A DNA stretch of 64,000 nt from Psoroptes ovis (GCA_002943765.1 PQWQ01000012.1:558001-622000); one strand, 5' to 3'. Counted from the first letter of the stretch, positions 36,502 through 49,150 are shown. The notes: a model not told the origin generated them from the sequence alone. A program made the numbers and translations.

Positions 36502-39500
36502 AAATTCGAATGTTTTTTTTTCATTTTTTTTTTTCGAATTTCAAATGTTTTTCCTGTTTTTAATGATTCGAATATGACGCTTAATGACGCGTAATTCGAT
36601 TTACGAAAACAAAAAACAATCATGAATTATGATTGATTAATGGTGATGGTGAAAAAAATGGCGGATTGAAATATTGAAATAGAGGAAAATTCAAAAAAAA
36701 TCAATAAATCAAAGAGAATCAGCGGAAAAAAGTGGTGAAATTCTTTGCAATCGTCATCGACAATAGTGATGGTGATAATAATTATGAAATTTCATCCACT
36801 AAACAGCATTGAAATGAACAATTTAGATGCTGAATAGACAGAATAATCTCTAATAACTAAAATTACCGATTAACCCTAGAAATTCAAAAATAAAGCAACA
36901 AGTGGTTGCAACTGATGAATGAATTGAAAAACAATCCAATTGATTCCTTTCTTTTTATGATCAAAATGAAATTCATCATTTTGCTATTATTCCTTATGAC
37001 TATTTTGTCAATTATTGTTTTAGATTCTCAAATGATTATTGCTTTCGTAAATTTCAAAACAATATTATTGTTGCAACAATCGAAAAACAATAACATCAAC
37101 AACTATCGAACGAGAATTCATCCAAAAAAAAAAAAAATTTTATTTGTTTATTTTGAAATCAAGAAATAAAGAATAATGATAATCATATAGGCAATCAATG
37201 ACAGAACTCGACACTCGAAAAATAATAATAATTTCAAAATAAAATAATGACGTTTTATAACGAAAAAAAAAACAACAAAACAAAACAAGAATGTGACTTT
37301 TCATCAATTATCATTGATATTATTAGCAATATTTATGGCCGTTTATTTTTTTAGGGCGTCAAATATACCATTTTTGGATTCATTCACTCTACAAGACAAA
37401 CAAAAACAATAATAATGAATGTGTGTGTGTAAATAATAATGGCAAAATGAATAAATAAATAAATAAAATAAGTAAACATCATCATATATTATTCATATGA
37501 AATGAAATGCAGCATTCTCTACAAGAATTTTCTGATGAAAAAGTTTTTTTCAATTCAATTTCAACGATTATCGAAATTTAAACGATCACATTTCTACCAT
37601 TTTTTCTCTTCATTATTTTTCTAAGTAAAATTCTCTCTTCAATGATACGTATGTACGTTTTGAAAACATTATCAAATATATTCTCCATAAAATTCATGAA
37701 AACAATTTCTTAATGTCTTTCTCTCGAATAATAGGAGCGCATACGATGCCTAACACACACGCACCGAATACAGAACAACATTAACGAATCAACAATGGAT
37801 GAAAAATATCAGCCATTTTTTTTTCAATGTACATTTTAATGCATGTGTGAAAATTGAAAATTGAAAACATTATTATTCATCAAAGAATTGGCTTATAGAT
37901 TTTCAAAATTTTTTCATACAATAATATTGTTTTTTTCTATGGTTTTATTTGTTGAGAATGGCGACAATCATCTCATATTATATGGCTACATATAGCAACG
38001 ACAAGCGCAACAAGTGTTTGTCAAAATGCAAAAAAAAAATCATTTATTGTTACTGTGGAAACCTAAACAATTTCAACAGTTAATGAATGAATGAATCAAT
38101 AGGAAAAAATGCCAAAAAAAAAATATTTGAAATGCCCTTTATATTTTACCCATGTTTATTATTGGCTTTTTTTCATATATATGTAGACATATACGTTTAT
38201 TTTTAAATTTTTCAATAAGGAATCGTCATAAAATGTTTGTAAGAAAACAAAACAAATGTAATCGAATTACAAACATTTGAAAAAAAACATCGAAAAAGAA
38301 GAAGAAAGAAAAAATCCTAAAAGAGAATAATATTTCAAAATTCAGGCATAAATACATTCCATTATTTGATTGAAATCATGAAAATATATTCATAGAATCT
38401 ATTGAAAACAAGACAAAAATTATTATTATTGTTTTCAATCACAGAACAAGAAGAGAACCACATTTTTTTGAATTTAGCTGAAACCACCATTAATAAACAA
38501 TGGTTTGTGACCTCATTCTGCAAAATTTCAACAAACATTCTGTCAAAAAATTGGGAAAAAAACGAAAAATTATCATTATTATTATTATGTATGTATGTGA
38601 ATGAATGGAACGAATATGAAAGAACTGAAACGAAAAAAAAAACAATGTTCTTTGGAAAATTCAGAATGAGAGAAATTTCAAAAAAAAAAAAAAAATTAGT
38701 GAATCGACGAAATGAGAACAAATGAATGAATTTCGTCGTATCATTATTCAAATTTCTTCTACTTTTTTTTTCACTGTTGTTGTTGTACTAATTTTACCAA
38801 AAGAAACATTAAACTAAGCAGATGGCTTATATTCGCGTTTGGCAATCGACGAATTTATATTGTCGAATGGGTCAAAATTATGGTAAGCAAAAAGAAGTGA
38901 AAAAAAACGTTTTACTTTTCCTACATGAAACCAGATTTCAATTGAAAAAAAAAAAAGAAAAAATTATCAAATTTTTAGTCGCCACAATGGCGAACAACTT
39001 GTTTAAAATTCAAATGAATGGCCAAGAATCGAATGAAATTTTCCTCTTTTTTTTCAACAAGGAAAATGGCTTTAAAAATGGCCACAATTTTTACAATGAT
39101 AAGCAACACCAACCGAACAAACAATCGATCTGTCAAAATTCTTGATTTTTCTTTCTAGTTAAACTATTATTTCAGAAATATTAGGCTTGGAATGAAGCAA
39201 AATGGAGCACAAATATCCTTGAATTTTTTTTCTGTTTTGTCAACTGTGATTAGATGGAAAAATTCAAGGATTGTTGAATTTTTTGAGTTGGAAAAATTTG
39301 TAACAGCAATCAACAATTGTTGCTGCAACCAAATTTCCAAAATGAAACAAAATTTATCGAATCGTTCTGAATCATTGAATATGGAATTTTATGAATATAA
39401 CACCGATTGGTTGAGGAAAAAGAAATTTAATTAAAATTTATTTAATCAATTGAAATTCATTGAAAATTGATTCATTTAACGCCGGATATGGGCAATTTCC

Positions 39501-40002
39501 ATTCTTTTGAAAATTGGATTTTTTTTCGTTCAATGATTTCGAGTGATTAGAGAATTGAAAATTCATTGAAAAAATCTATCAACAAAAATCTATCAAAAAC
39601 ACCCAAAAAAAATTGTACGAAAAAAATTCATTCATTCATTCATTGAAATTGAAACATGCAACAAAAAAAGGCATTGACCATTTCCGTTCAAATGAATAAA
39701 TAGAAGAAAAAAAATTAATCTGATTCAATTGAATTGAAATCAAATCAATTGAACTGAACCAAACTGAATCATTCAAAAAAATAACGAATTCAATCAAATA
39801 TTATTTGATCAAAAAAGAGAAAGAACTCTGAAAAAACGGTGGTTTTGGTGGTGGTGGTGGTAGGAGTGTACATTTATGTCAAATATTAATCAAACAATCC
39901 AACATTTGAAAGTTGAAATAGAAATACGAAATCAAATTTTTCGAATCAAAATTCTTATATTTAAAAAATGGAATTGAAATGTTCAATTTAAGAACCGCGT
40001 AC

Positions 40003-40500
40003 TCACAATGACCATGGCCACTGACCGTTTTTTCGTTTTTCGATCAACGAAAAAAAAATCTGAAAAAAACAGTTAAACAATGATGGTAACAGCTGGCATC
40101 TTTGGCCCTTTTCGCTCTCGCTCTCTCCTTTAATACGAGGAATTTTCGTTTTTGAAAACGAAAATTCCACCAATTCAAAAAGTGTTTTAGAGACAACACG
40201 CATGCATTTAGCTAGATTAGCAACTTTAGAAATTCGATTTTAGCCAAAAAGAACTCACAAATATCGAGGACAATCGAGAGAAATTTTGGCCAACAAAATT
40301 TTTTTACTTTGATTTTCTTCTCATTTCTTCTTTTGGCTGAATATTTTGTTTTTTTCGCTGAAATTCTTTGACAGATGGTCAACAGCATGTCGCGGTGTTT
40401 GTATGTAAAAAACTTGCGCAGTTCAATTCAGTTCAACAGTTTGGTCTTCTCTGTTGCATTATTGCATTATCATATTCGTCAACATTTCATTTTTTGTTGT
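40003..40500 (-). promoter_or_regulatory. Candidate promoter or 5' non-coding exon, minus strand
   Basis: Composition shifts away from the A/T tracts here. On the minus strand the region holds a GAGA-type block (GGAGAGAGCGAGAGCGAAAA near 40112-40131), a TGCGCA site at 40415, and CATTGTGAGTACGCGG near 40008-40020, which carries a good GTGAGT donor. Together this could be a first non-coding exon of the BTB-ZF gene 11.8 kb downstream on the same strand. A 66-codon frame at 40003-40203 is open but unrecognised. All of this is inference without transcript data. Confidence 0.22.
40139..40168. repeat. 30-bp near-perfect palindrome
   Basis: GGAATTTTCGTTTT at 40139-40152 is exactly complementary to AAAACGAAAATTCC at 40155-40168, with a two-base centre TG. 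It lies inside the candidate promoter-like region. Confidence 0.85.
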
Positions 40501-43500
40501 CGTAGATTATTTTTCCTGTGTCCATTCTTTGGGCAACAATAAATTATTACCAATTATTGAATGAATATGAAATGCAAATACTGAATAAAGCAAGTACTGA
40601 ATAAAGCACTGATCCTTTTCGTTCTCTGATAAATTCAGCCATAATAATATTTGAATGTCCATTGAACTTTTTGAATTTGTTCAATTTCAATTTCTGTTCT
40701 GTGTTTTTTGATTGAATTTGGCTAAAGATAGGAAAAAATAAATGGAAATAAAGCACCAAGTTGAAATAAAAATGAACGGAAATTTGATTTTGAAAAAATG
40801 AATGAATGAATAATGATAATAATTACGAAAAAATTACGACCCTGGATCATTGATCTTTGCACGGATTCTTTGCACATTGAATCGTATTTGATATTTGATA
40901 GATTTGAATTTTGTTTTGAAAAAAAAATTTTTTGAATGTATGAATTGAATTCCTATGAATTTGTTTGTGAAAAAAAAATTATTTTTGAAAAATTAGAAGG
41001 AAGCAAAATTAAATAAACAATAATTATCATTATTGTTATCAATTATTATGTAAATAAATAAATAAATTTAAATGAAATGAAAAATTCAATGAAAATTGTC
41101 AGATAAAAATTATGAATTGAAAAATTTTGAAAAAAATAAATAACGTCATAATGATCGATGATAATTTTAGATCAATTGTCGTCCAAAATTAAATGAAATT
41201 ATATTAGAATTATTGAAATTTGAATCATCAAAAATTCAGAGTTCTCAGAAATATTCTAAATTCTCAGAAATTCTGAGATTCTCAGAATTAATGAATTCTT
41301 TGAGATTCTCTAAGGCGATTCTAGGGCCATTCATAGCATTCATTTTTGCTTTAAAATCAAATAAAATTTAACTTAAATTACGATTAACAAATCAAAGACA
41401 AATTCAGAGATTTTTTGTTTTCAATTTTTTGTGTCATTGAATTTCATTTCATGAATTTTTTTTTTTTTTTTTCATAAAGTCTTGTGATTCTTTGAAATAT
41501 ATTTTTTTGTTTTATCAATAATAAATCAATCATCATTGATCAAATTGATCAAAAAATATTCAAAAATTAAAAATAAAAATCAAATCGAAATCGATTGAAA
41601 TAACAAAATATTTCAATGAATAAAGATATTCAAAGCTTCTTCTTTCAACAATGATTTCAATTTTCAATCAACCAAAAATTCACTGATAAGCAAAAATTAA
41701 ATAAATAATCGAAAAGATGGTGAAAAACGATTTTTTCGTTTCTTCTCTTCTCTTTGTGATAATATACCAAATAATAATAATTTGATGATCATGGGAATCG
41801 ATATATCAACACAAATAATTGTAATTGTTTGTGTTATATGATAAATATTGAAAATGAAGAAATAAATACACACACACACACATATACACATCGCTAGTCA
41901 TACTGATACCATACATTACTTGGTCGCTAAAATCATGCAGAGATATTTTTGTATATAAAACACACACACACACAGCCACACTAATCATTTGATCAAATAT
42001 CAAACAATTTTTTCTGTGTGCAAACATTTGATAATAAAAGAAATAAGAAAAATGATTTACTTACCAATTGGCAAAATTATTATTTCTTAGTCTTCGAAAA
42101 AAGTGACAAAATTTTTTCAGGGGGCTTTCAAGAAGAAAGAATCAACAGACACATATTGGTGTTGAATATAAAATAAAGATTAATACAACATTCTTATGAT
42201 TATTGTATTAATTTCAATTCATTGATAATAATGTTGATCATGTGATGAAAATTGATGATGATGATCGTTGATTGTTGCCGTTGTTTTTTCGATGATTTTT
42301 TTTTTTTTTTTTGATGATGATCTTTGATAATTATTAATATAAAAAAATGTAAAAGAATAATCCTTGTATACTTCTATTGTGAATGATGGAAATTATGGCA
42401 AATTTTTGAAAATAAAAATCATTAATAAATCGTACTTCTTGTACCATGGATTATATGGTGAGCTGCTATATTTACACCAGCATAAATCATATTCATATAT
42501 CATTTATCGACATTTTATCATTATCTTCATCAATAATAAATGGAAAAAATTGAGAAATATAAAATTTCCAATCAAATAATAAGAATGTATTGTTTGTTGA
42601 TGATAATTTTCTGTATCGTTCACTTGTCGCTACTCTTGTAGATAATTGATGCTCATTACTCTATTATCACATTCGTTTTGGTGCAAAGAAATTTTCAGTG
42701 CAAATCGATTGAGAATCAAATTAACATTGTCAACAAGCAAATCATCTTGTTATTTTTAAGTCAATGATTTTTTTTTGTATTCCACTCAATTAAATTTCGA
42801 TAGTTTTCACAATGCTTCATTGATCTTATTGATACTTGATTCGTTTTTTGAATTTTTAAATTTTTTTTAGCATTTAAAACATTGAATACATACGATTCTG
42901 GACATGAATATGAATGATTTTTGATGTGAAACATTATCATTTGGTGATAATTTCATTCGAATTATCGCTTTTGTCATTTTACAGCTTTTTTCTGTCAAAA
43001 AAAATTTGGAAAAATAAAATGGAAAATTAAAATGGAAAATCAATTAAATTCATTCTATTCAAAAATACAATTTAGACAGAGCATTTCTTCCAACATTTCT
43101 AGCATTAGCTTGAACACTTAATGATAATAAAATGCCAGATTTTCATTCATTTGAAAACTTTAAAACTTCATTTCAATTTGAATGATAACAAATAAAAAAT
43201 GAATAGAAAATTCAATAAATGTCGGCTTTTGTCGGCTAATTTTATTATTTTCATTATTGCCATAGACGTTTTTGGAAATTTTGTATTTTTTCAATTCAAA
43301 TCTCAAATAATATTCTGTATTATGATATTCATTGTTGATTATTGTTGTGCATGTTTGTCATTATTTGATTGACAAATAATTGTCATTTTATCTTATCTTC
43401 ATTTGATGATGATTTGCTCGCAACCAAACAGAAACAATGATTTCATCGAAATTTCTTGTTGCATTCATTGCTTTAGTCAAACGAATTGCAAGTTCTTGGC

Positions 43501-44968
43501 TATTTCTCGTTGTTTGTTTGGCGACAACAGACACTTGATACTTGTTGGTAAAATTCTGCTGATTATTTGAAGATATTTCTGCACATTTCTTTAAGATATT
43601 TCATCAAATTTCTTAAAGAAATAAGATTGCGAAATCACGAGGAAAAAAAATGTTTCCAGGAAAATTCGATTTTCGAATTTTTTTTCAAAAATTTTTCTCA
43701 AAAACGTTCGATTTACAGGAAAATTTTCCTTAATTTTTTTTTCGTAAGGAATCCGACCACACAATTCTTTGAGGAAAATTTTCATTTTTCTCTTCGAAAA
43801 ATGTGAACTTGAAATACTTTTTGAATGATATTTCAAATATGATTTGGCAAAATGGCAAAATTTCCTGATTTGCGCAACGTTTAATTATCATCTGTTTTTT
43901 GTTAATTATCCACAAGTGGATTGACCGATTTAAGCTGTTGAACGCTTTATGAATATCTTTAATCATCTTTAAGACATTTTAAAGAAGAGTTGAAGCATCT
44001 AATCTCGCCATTTGTCACCATTAATTAATGATTAATTGATTGGTTCGAAGAATAATTATCAAAATCCACGTTTGTGATGATAAAATATGCCTAAATAAAG
44101 CCTAAATGATTGGTCAACATCAGCAACAACATTCATTGGCTAAAGATTTTCAAAACATTATCTCATCGAAATCAGTTTGTTTTGAAATTTACTATTATTT
44201 ACTATTGAAAAGAAAAATATTCATTTTCATTTTTCTAAAAAAAAAAATAGTTAAAATTTCGAAAATCGATTATATAACACAATCGACATTCATATTTATT
44301 TATTTATTTCAACATTCAAGAAAAAACTATGACAAAAATTTGAAAATTTCAATGGAAAATCAAAGAAAAATATTTTTCAAGATTGTCCCGATTATTTCAT
44401 TTCATTTTTTTCGACAAAAATGTGTGTGTTTCGATTAATAATATCGATGACATCATCATCATCAACATCAATATTATTTAAAATCAACTATTATTGAACA
44501 AAAATTTGAAAATCGATTGAAATATTTTTCAAATAATAATAATAATTATTATTATTATTATTCGAAGAATAATAATGAAAAGATAAGCAATAAGCAGAAG
44601 ATACATTGTCATTCATTTGTGTTTTTGTGTTGTGTTTATTGTCAAATACAAGTTGTTCATTTATTTATTTATTTCATCTATTCATTTGTTCATTCAGACA
44701 AAATGGTAAAGAAATGAAATAAGAAAATACTTTGAAATATCTATGATAATCAAAACTTCTGTTTGTATCACTGTGTTCATTGTTCAACATTGAAAAATAT
44801 TTCAAAAATTTTAAATGTTTTTTTTTTCTTAATGAAAAACCGGAGTCAAATGACTACGGCAACAATAACAGTAAACACAACAGTAAACAATTCACATGTT
44901 TTGTTATCAAAAAATCATTTCCAAACAACAATGAATTTATTATAATACTAAAAAAGTAAGTTTATCTA
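40501..44968. other. Gene-free A/T-rich stretch
   Basis: No gene is supported. It includes a cluster of TTCTCAGAA-type units at about 41242-41311, short CA/GT patches at 41866-41882 and 41961-41972, and long T tracts at 41458-41472 and 42297-42312. Overlapping open frames at 43567-43966 on both strands are Phe/Lys/Ile-rich and taken as chance. Confidence 0.4.
41242..41311. repeat. Cluster of TTCTCAGAA-type short repeats
   Basis: TTCTCAGAA occurs at least three times, with the reversed form TTCTGAGA and AATTCTTTGAGA between, within 70 bp. The units resemble loosely spaced heat-shock-element triplets (TTC/GAA), but the 3-base spacing inside TTCTCAGAA is not canonical. Confidence 0.5.
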
Positions 44969-45049
44969 TTAGGTATGTCCGGAAAGTTCTGGCCAATTTT
45001 CATGAGCAACTTTATTGATTAAGCAAAAAGAACTTTTCGAACAACCTAA
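44969..45049 (-). mobile_element. Mariner-type palindromic MITE (copy 1 of cluster)
   Basis: An 81-bp element begins TTAGGTATGTCCGGAAAGTT and ends with the complement of TTAGGTTGTTCGAAAAGTTC. It follows a TA dinucleotide, as expected for Tc1/mariner insertion. The centre (CAACTTTATTGATTAAGC) is the reverse complement of the centres of the copies at 45632 and 56927, so this copy is in the opposite orientation. No coding capacity. Confidence 0.85.
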
Positions 45050-45631
45050 ATATTTTGAATATATATTTATTTATGAAAATGAATTTTTCATTTTGTTGTT
45101 GGAAAATGAAAAATATATAAAAAATATACAAAATAATCGAGGCCATTTGATATTTATTTATTTATTTATTTTTTTCCATTTATCTATTTCATATTTGTAT
45201 AGAATGTGTGTAATTCAAATAATAATATGAAATCGAAAAAAAAATCTTTATGATTTTTTCGATTTATCCTAAATATTTTGGCTCGAAACATTGTTGATAA
45301 TGTGTTATGTAACTATCAGAAGCAGCAACAACAGCATCATCGACATCATCAACGAACATCGTAATCATCATCGAATGATGATCATCAGATAATTTAAGAT
45401 ATGGGGAAAAAATGTATTTTATTTCATTTCATTTCTTTTTTTTCGCTTCTCTTTGTACATATATAATGCAACAGGTAACACAAATCATTGCAACAATTTC
45501 ATGTTTGAATGAATATCTTTGACTATGAAGATGATAATAATAATAATATCTGCAATTAAATTCATGTGTCAACAATCAACAATCAAAAAAAAAAAAAAAA
45601 ATCTAGATTATAACTAGGATCTTCTGAAATA

Positions 45632-45711
45632 TTAGGTGGTCCGAAAAGTTCATTCTGCTTAATCAATAAAGTTGTCGATGAAAATCGGCCAAAACTTTCC
45701 GGACAAGCTAA
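45632..45711 (+). mobile_element. Mariner-type palindromic MITE (copy 2 of cluster)
   Basis: An 80-bp element begins TTAGGTGGTCCGAAAAGTTC and ends AACTTTCCGGACAAGCTAA. It is flanked by TA on both sides (45630-45631 and 45712-45713). The centre reads GCTTAATCAATAAAGTTG and then GATGAAAATCGGCC. Confidence 0.88.
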
Positions 45712-45962
45712 TAAATAAAAATAATCATGAAGCGAAAAGCATAACCAATATAAAGAGAGTGGTAAAACTGGTAGCAACCAATTATATCAATTGATATTTG
45801 AGCAAAATGAATTTATGAATCCATAATTTTGTTTATAAGGTAACGTTATAATGGTAACAGCAACAACAACAACATCAACAACGACGATAATTTAGTTCAA
45901 AATGATCATTTTTCTTTTTCTTTTTTTTCCCCACATTTGAAGAATGAATGAACCGTTATATA

Positions 45963-46042
45963 TTAGGTTGTCTGAAAAGTTCTTGCCGATTTTCCAATTA
46001 TTTTCTACGATAAAACCGGCAAAAACTTTCCGGACAACCTAA
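45963..46042. mobile_element. Mariner-type palindromic MITE (copy 3 of cluster)
   Basis: An 80-bp element begins TTAGGTTGTCTGAAAAGTTC and ends AACTTTCCGGACAACCTAA, with TA on both sides. Its centre differs from the neighbouring copies (it has CCAATTATTTTCTACG), so both halves derive from the GCCGATTTT-type end. Confidence 0.88.
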
Positions 46043-46482
46043 TATTTGTAGCATTTATTTAACTAACAGCGAATATTTTTTTTTTTGAACGAAAAAAACA
46101 AGTACCAGCATTATGCAATTGGATTATTATTACAAAAATATATCCTTTGGAAAAAATGAAATGTTTGGAAGCAAAAATCCATATTCAAATTCAGTTTTTT
46201 GGCATACATAATTATCATCATCATCATCATATGATCATATGATGGTTGATTAATAATTAAAATAATGAATGAATGAATGAATGATCAAACGGTAACTAAT
46301 AATCATTGAAATAAATGGGAAAAATGGCGAATAGAAAATGAAGAGAAGATAAAAAACTAAGCCAAATGAATTCAATGAATTGAAGCTAAATAATTATAAT
46401 AATAATAAACGAAAACAAAGTTAACGATATAGTCAATATTGAATATGAGAATATTAAAGTGATAAACTGTTGATTATAATTA

Positions 46483-46563
46483 TTTAGTTGTCCGAAAAGT
46501 TCTGGCCGATTTTCATGAGCCTAGTCTATTGATTAAGTGGAATGAACTTTTCGGACAACCTAA
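46483..46563 (-). mobile_element. Mariner-type palindromic MITE (copy 4 of cluster)
   Basis: An 81-bp element begins TTTAGTTGTCCGAAAAGTTC and ends AACTTTTCGGACAACCTAA, with TA on both sides (46481-46482, 46564-46565). Its centre matches the copy at 44969 in orientation. Confidence 0.87.
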
Positions 46564-48710
46564 TAATGATCTATAAATGAAACTGAATCCGTTTATCACT
46601 GAAAATGTTAGGAAAAAAATCTAATTAATTGATTGATCGATCAATCGATCGATAGGATCCATTCATCTATCAATCAATCTTTCAATGTATATTAGGATAA
46701 GATTAATTTTCATTTTTTTCATTTTTTCAAATTTAATATTCATTGATTTCACTTGAAGAAATCATCATCATCATCATTATCATCGTCAACATCAAAATAT
46801 TCAATTCTAGACTCTTGAAATAATTATTTATTATTAATGAAACAAAAGAGAAACTTAATTTAAAATAATTAAATTCATTATTGGAATAATCAAATTTTGT
46901 AGACATAAAACAAAAAGTAGGTAAAAATATTTCAACAAAACAAAAGAGAGAAATCTTCAAATTAAAAAATCTGGATCAATCAATATTAATGTTAATAATT
47001 ACATGCACACAGCTATAATTCATAACGTGAAATTCAATAGAAAAAAATTCAAAGACAATCAGATAAGTAAAGTTTGTAAAATTATGATTTTGACTGTGAA
47101 TTGACAACAACGAGTCAGCAATTAACATATTTATGAAATTCAAAAAGTAAGTTGACATTTTTTTTCCTCCAAAATGAATTGTCAAATTCATTTTTTTTTG
47201 TTCTTAGTACATTTTCAATATTTTTCTAGTGACATATTGCAATAAATAATGACAGTTATAATAAATAATAATAATAACACCAATAATCATTGAAAAGAAA
47301 AGTAAATATTTTTTTGTTTCTTAAAGAGAAAACGAAAATTGAAATTATGGAAAAATTAATAATCATAATAATAATCATTTCTCAATTCATTTGGCTCAAT
47401 GAATCAATGTGCATATTTTTGAAAATAAAAAAAATGAATGAATGATTCATTTAATTATTACATTTCGATAAATAATAATAATAATAGTCATAATGATAAT
47501 AATAATTAATTAATGAATCAATGTGTCAAAGTGTAAGTAAGTTGAAATGATTCAATTCTTTTATTTTTTGAATCAACCAATCATTCTTAGTAGCTGTGTT
47601 TACTTATTAATTCAATGATAATTTTTCATTATTTTATTTGAAATTTACGCGCGCACTCATACAGATAATTGCATACATACATACAGACGAATGCGATCAA
47701 TGAACTCTTCGTTTAGGGGAAAAATACTATGATCACATTTTTCCTTTTCATATGAAATTCAATCAATTTTCTCTTTTAAGATTTAGATTTATTTGAATGA
47801 ATTTTTGGATTTTGGATCGATCAATTTTCTTGGAAAAAAAATTCTCATCGAAAACCGTATTATATGAACTAATGGATTTAAGAAGAAAAATCCAATTCTC
47901 CCATGAATTGGTCGAAGAAAAAAATATTATTATCCCCCTAAGGGAATCTTAAAGACTTGTGCTCAAGAAATGATCAAGAAAAAAATTGAGAAAATGTAAC
48001 AGCAACATGCGCAGCAGCATGTTCAATCGATCTAAGTATGATTATTATTATATCATCATTGATCGGGGTTAAAATATATTACAATTTACCGTAACGAAGA
48101 AACAAAGTATTGCCATTATTATTATCATTATTCAAATTCAAATGAATAAAGGTAAGTTGTAAAAATAAGTAAAAAAAAAAGAAATCACAAAACAAACAAG
48201 AAGCAATCAATTTTCAACTTGTAAGATTATCATCATCTTTGTACTTATGAATAATATGAATATGATATCTTCAATGGAAAAATGGCCTCTGGTGCAAAAA
48301 ATTCATGCCAATTCATGAACTCTTTAAACAAGGTATATTTATACATACAGAGTTAACATTCAGCAGTTATGGCTGCTGCTGTTTTACACTGAAATTTACA
48401 GCAAAAAAAAAACTTGTTCCAACCGAGCATATTATCATTATGATAACCATTCATATATTATCATCGATTCTCCATGATTTGGACTCTTTTATTTAACGGA
48501 GGAAATTTTCTCTCCATTTCGATTTTTTTCCACCGAATTGTGATTCCTGTGTGTGCAATGTGTGTGTGTGTGTGTGTGTGTGTATGTTTATCTAATAACG
48601 GTATCCATACCAATATGGCTGTCATTTTTCTGACTTGGTCATAAGATTTATGGATGAAATGAACGAATCTATGTCAGTATAACCTTTTTATTTTTACTTA
48701 TTTACACTTG
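46564..48710. other. Gene-free A/T-rich stretch
   Basis: Nothing beyond A/T tracts, ATC/AAT runs and a GT microsatellite at 48559-48583. A TGCGCA site at 48008 lies in an AGCAACATGCGCAGCAGCAT context. Confidence 0.4.
48559..48583. repeat. (TG)12 microsatellite
   Basis: Twelve TG units seen directly. Confidence 0.92.
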
Positions 48711-48753
48711 TTTTATACTTTTTACATTTATTTCTTATGTAAAAAGTATAAAA
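48711..48753. repeat. Perfect 17-bp stem hairpin
   Basis: TTTTATACTTTTTACAT (48711-48727) and ATGTAAAAAGTATAAAA (48737-48753) are exact reverse complements around a 9-base loop. It lies 200 bp left of an hAT MITE. It may be a foldback remnant or form a cruciform; no encoded function is seen. Confidence 0.85.
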
Positions 48754-48955
48754 TGGTCAATATGATCATCATCATCAGGTCACGTTGATCAGGTTCGTTT
48801 CTTCGTATTTTTTCTAACGAATAATTGAATGATCATTAATTTATGTATATCATGTAGAAATCATGTATAATGTTTCGCAGAAATGTACTAAAAATTCATT
48901 TACAATTAAATTGATTTAAGAACTCTGGAAAAAAAATACAAACAAGCCTATAGAC

Positions 48956-49142
48956 CAGTCATTCTCAACCGGTGTTCCGCGGCACTTTAGTGTTCCGCGA
49001 GATTCCAAAAATGTGCCGCCAAATTTCGGATATCTAACTCATTCCTTTACTATTCCCTTACTCGGTGTGCCGCAAGATTTTGGAAATAAAGGCTTTTCCT
49101 TTTTTCAGTGTGCCGCGGCGAAAAAAAGGTTGAGAATGACTG
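48956..49142. mobile_element. hAT-type MITE, 187 bp
   Basis: The element starts CAGTCATTCTCAACC and ends with its exact complement GGTTGAGAATGACTG. It is flanked by a perfect 8-bp target duplication, CTATAGAC, at 48948-48955 and 49143-49150. The interior has repeated GTGCCGC / TGTTCCGCG motifs, much more G+C-rich than the surroundings and typical of Charlie-like hAT ends. Eight-base duplications and CAG...CTG ends are diagnostic of the hAT superfamily. No transposase is encoded. Perfect duplication suggests a fairly recent insertion. Confidence 0.95.
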
Positions 49143-49150
49143 CTATAGAC

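Larger units (their letters stand above)
28176..40002. other. Gene desert upstream of the BTB-ZF gene
   Basis: No exon could be supported on either strand over nearly 12 kb. Sequence is very A/T-rich, with many A9-A13 and T9-T14 tracts, ATC/ATG trinucleotide runs and short CA/GT patches. It may be a long 5' intron and enhancer region of the minus-strand BTB-ZF gene (inference). Frames of 100-130 codons at 35558-35959, 38362-38751 and 38822-39145 consist of Phe/Lys/Asn/Ile runs and look like chance. Confidence 0.4.

Noticed and set aside
38822..39145. 107-codon plus frame with an AG before and a GGTAAGC after its first 20 codons
   Set aside because: Early part could be an exon, but no family, no partner exon and a Lys/Asn/Phe-rich remainder; too weak to list.
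43567..43966. Three overlapping open frames on both strands
   Set aside because: Mutual overlap and Phe/Lys/Glu bias show low stop-codon density, not coding.
45015..45230. Open frames starting or ending inside the MITEs (also 45583-45777 on the minus strand)
   Set aside because: They run from MITE sequence into A/T-rich flank; the elements are non-coding palindromes.
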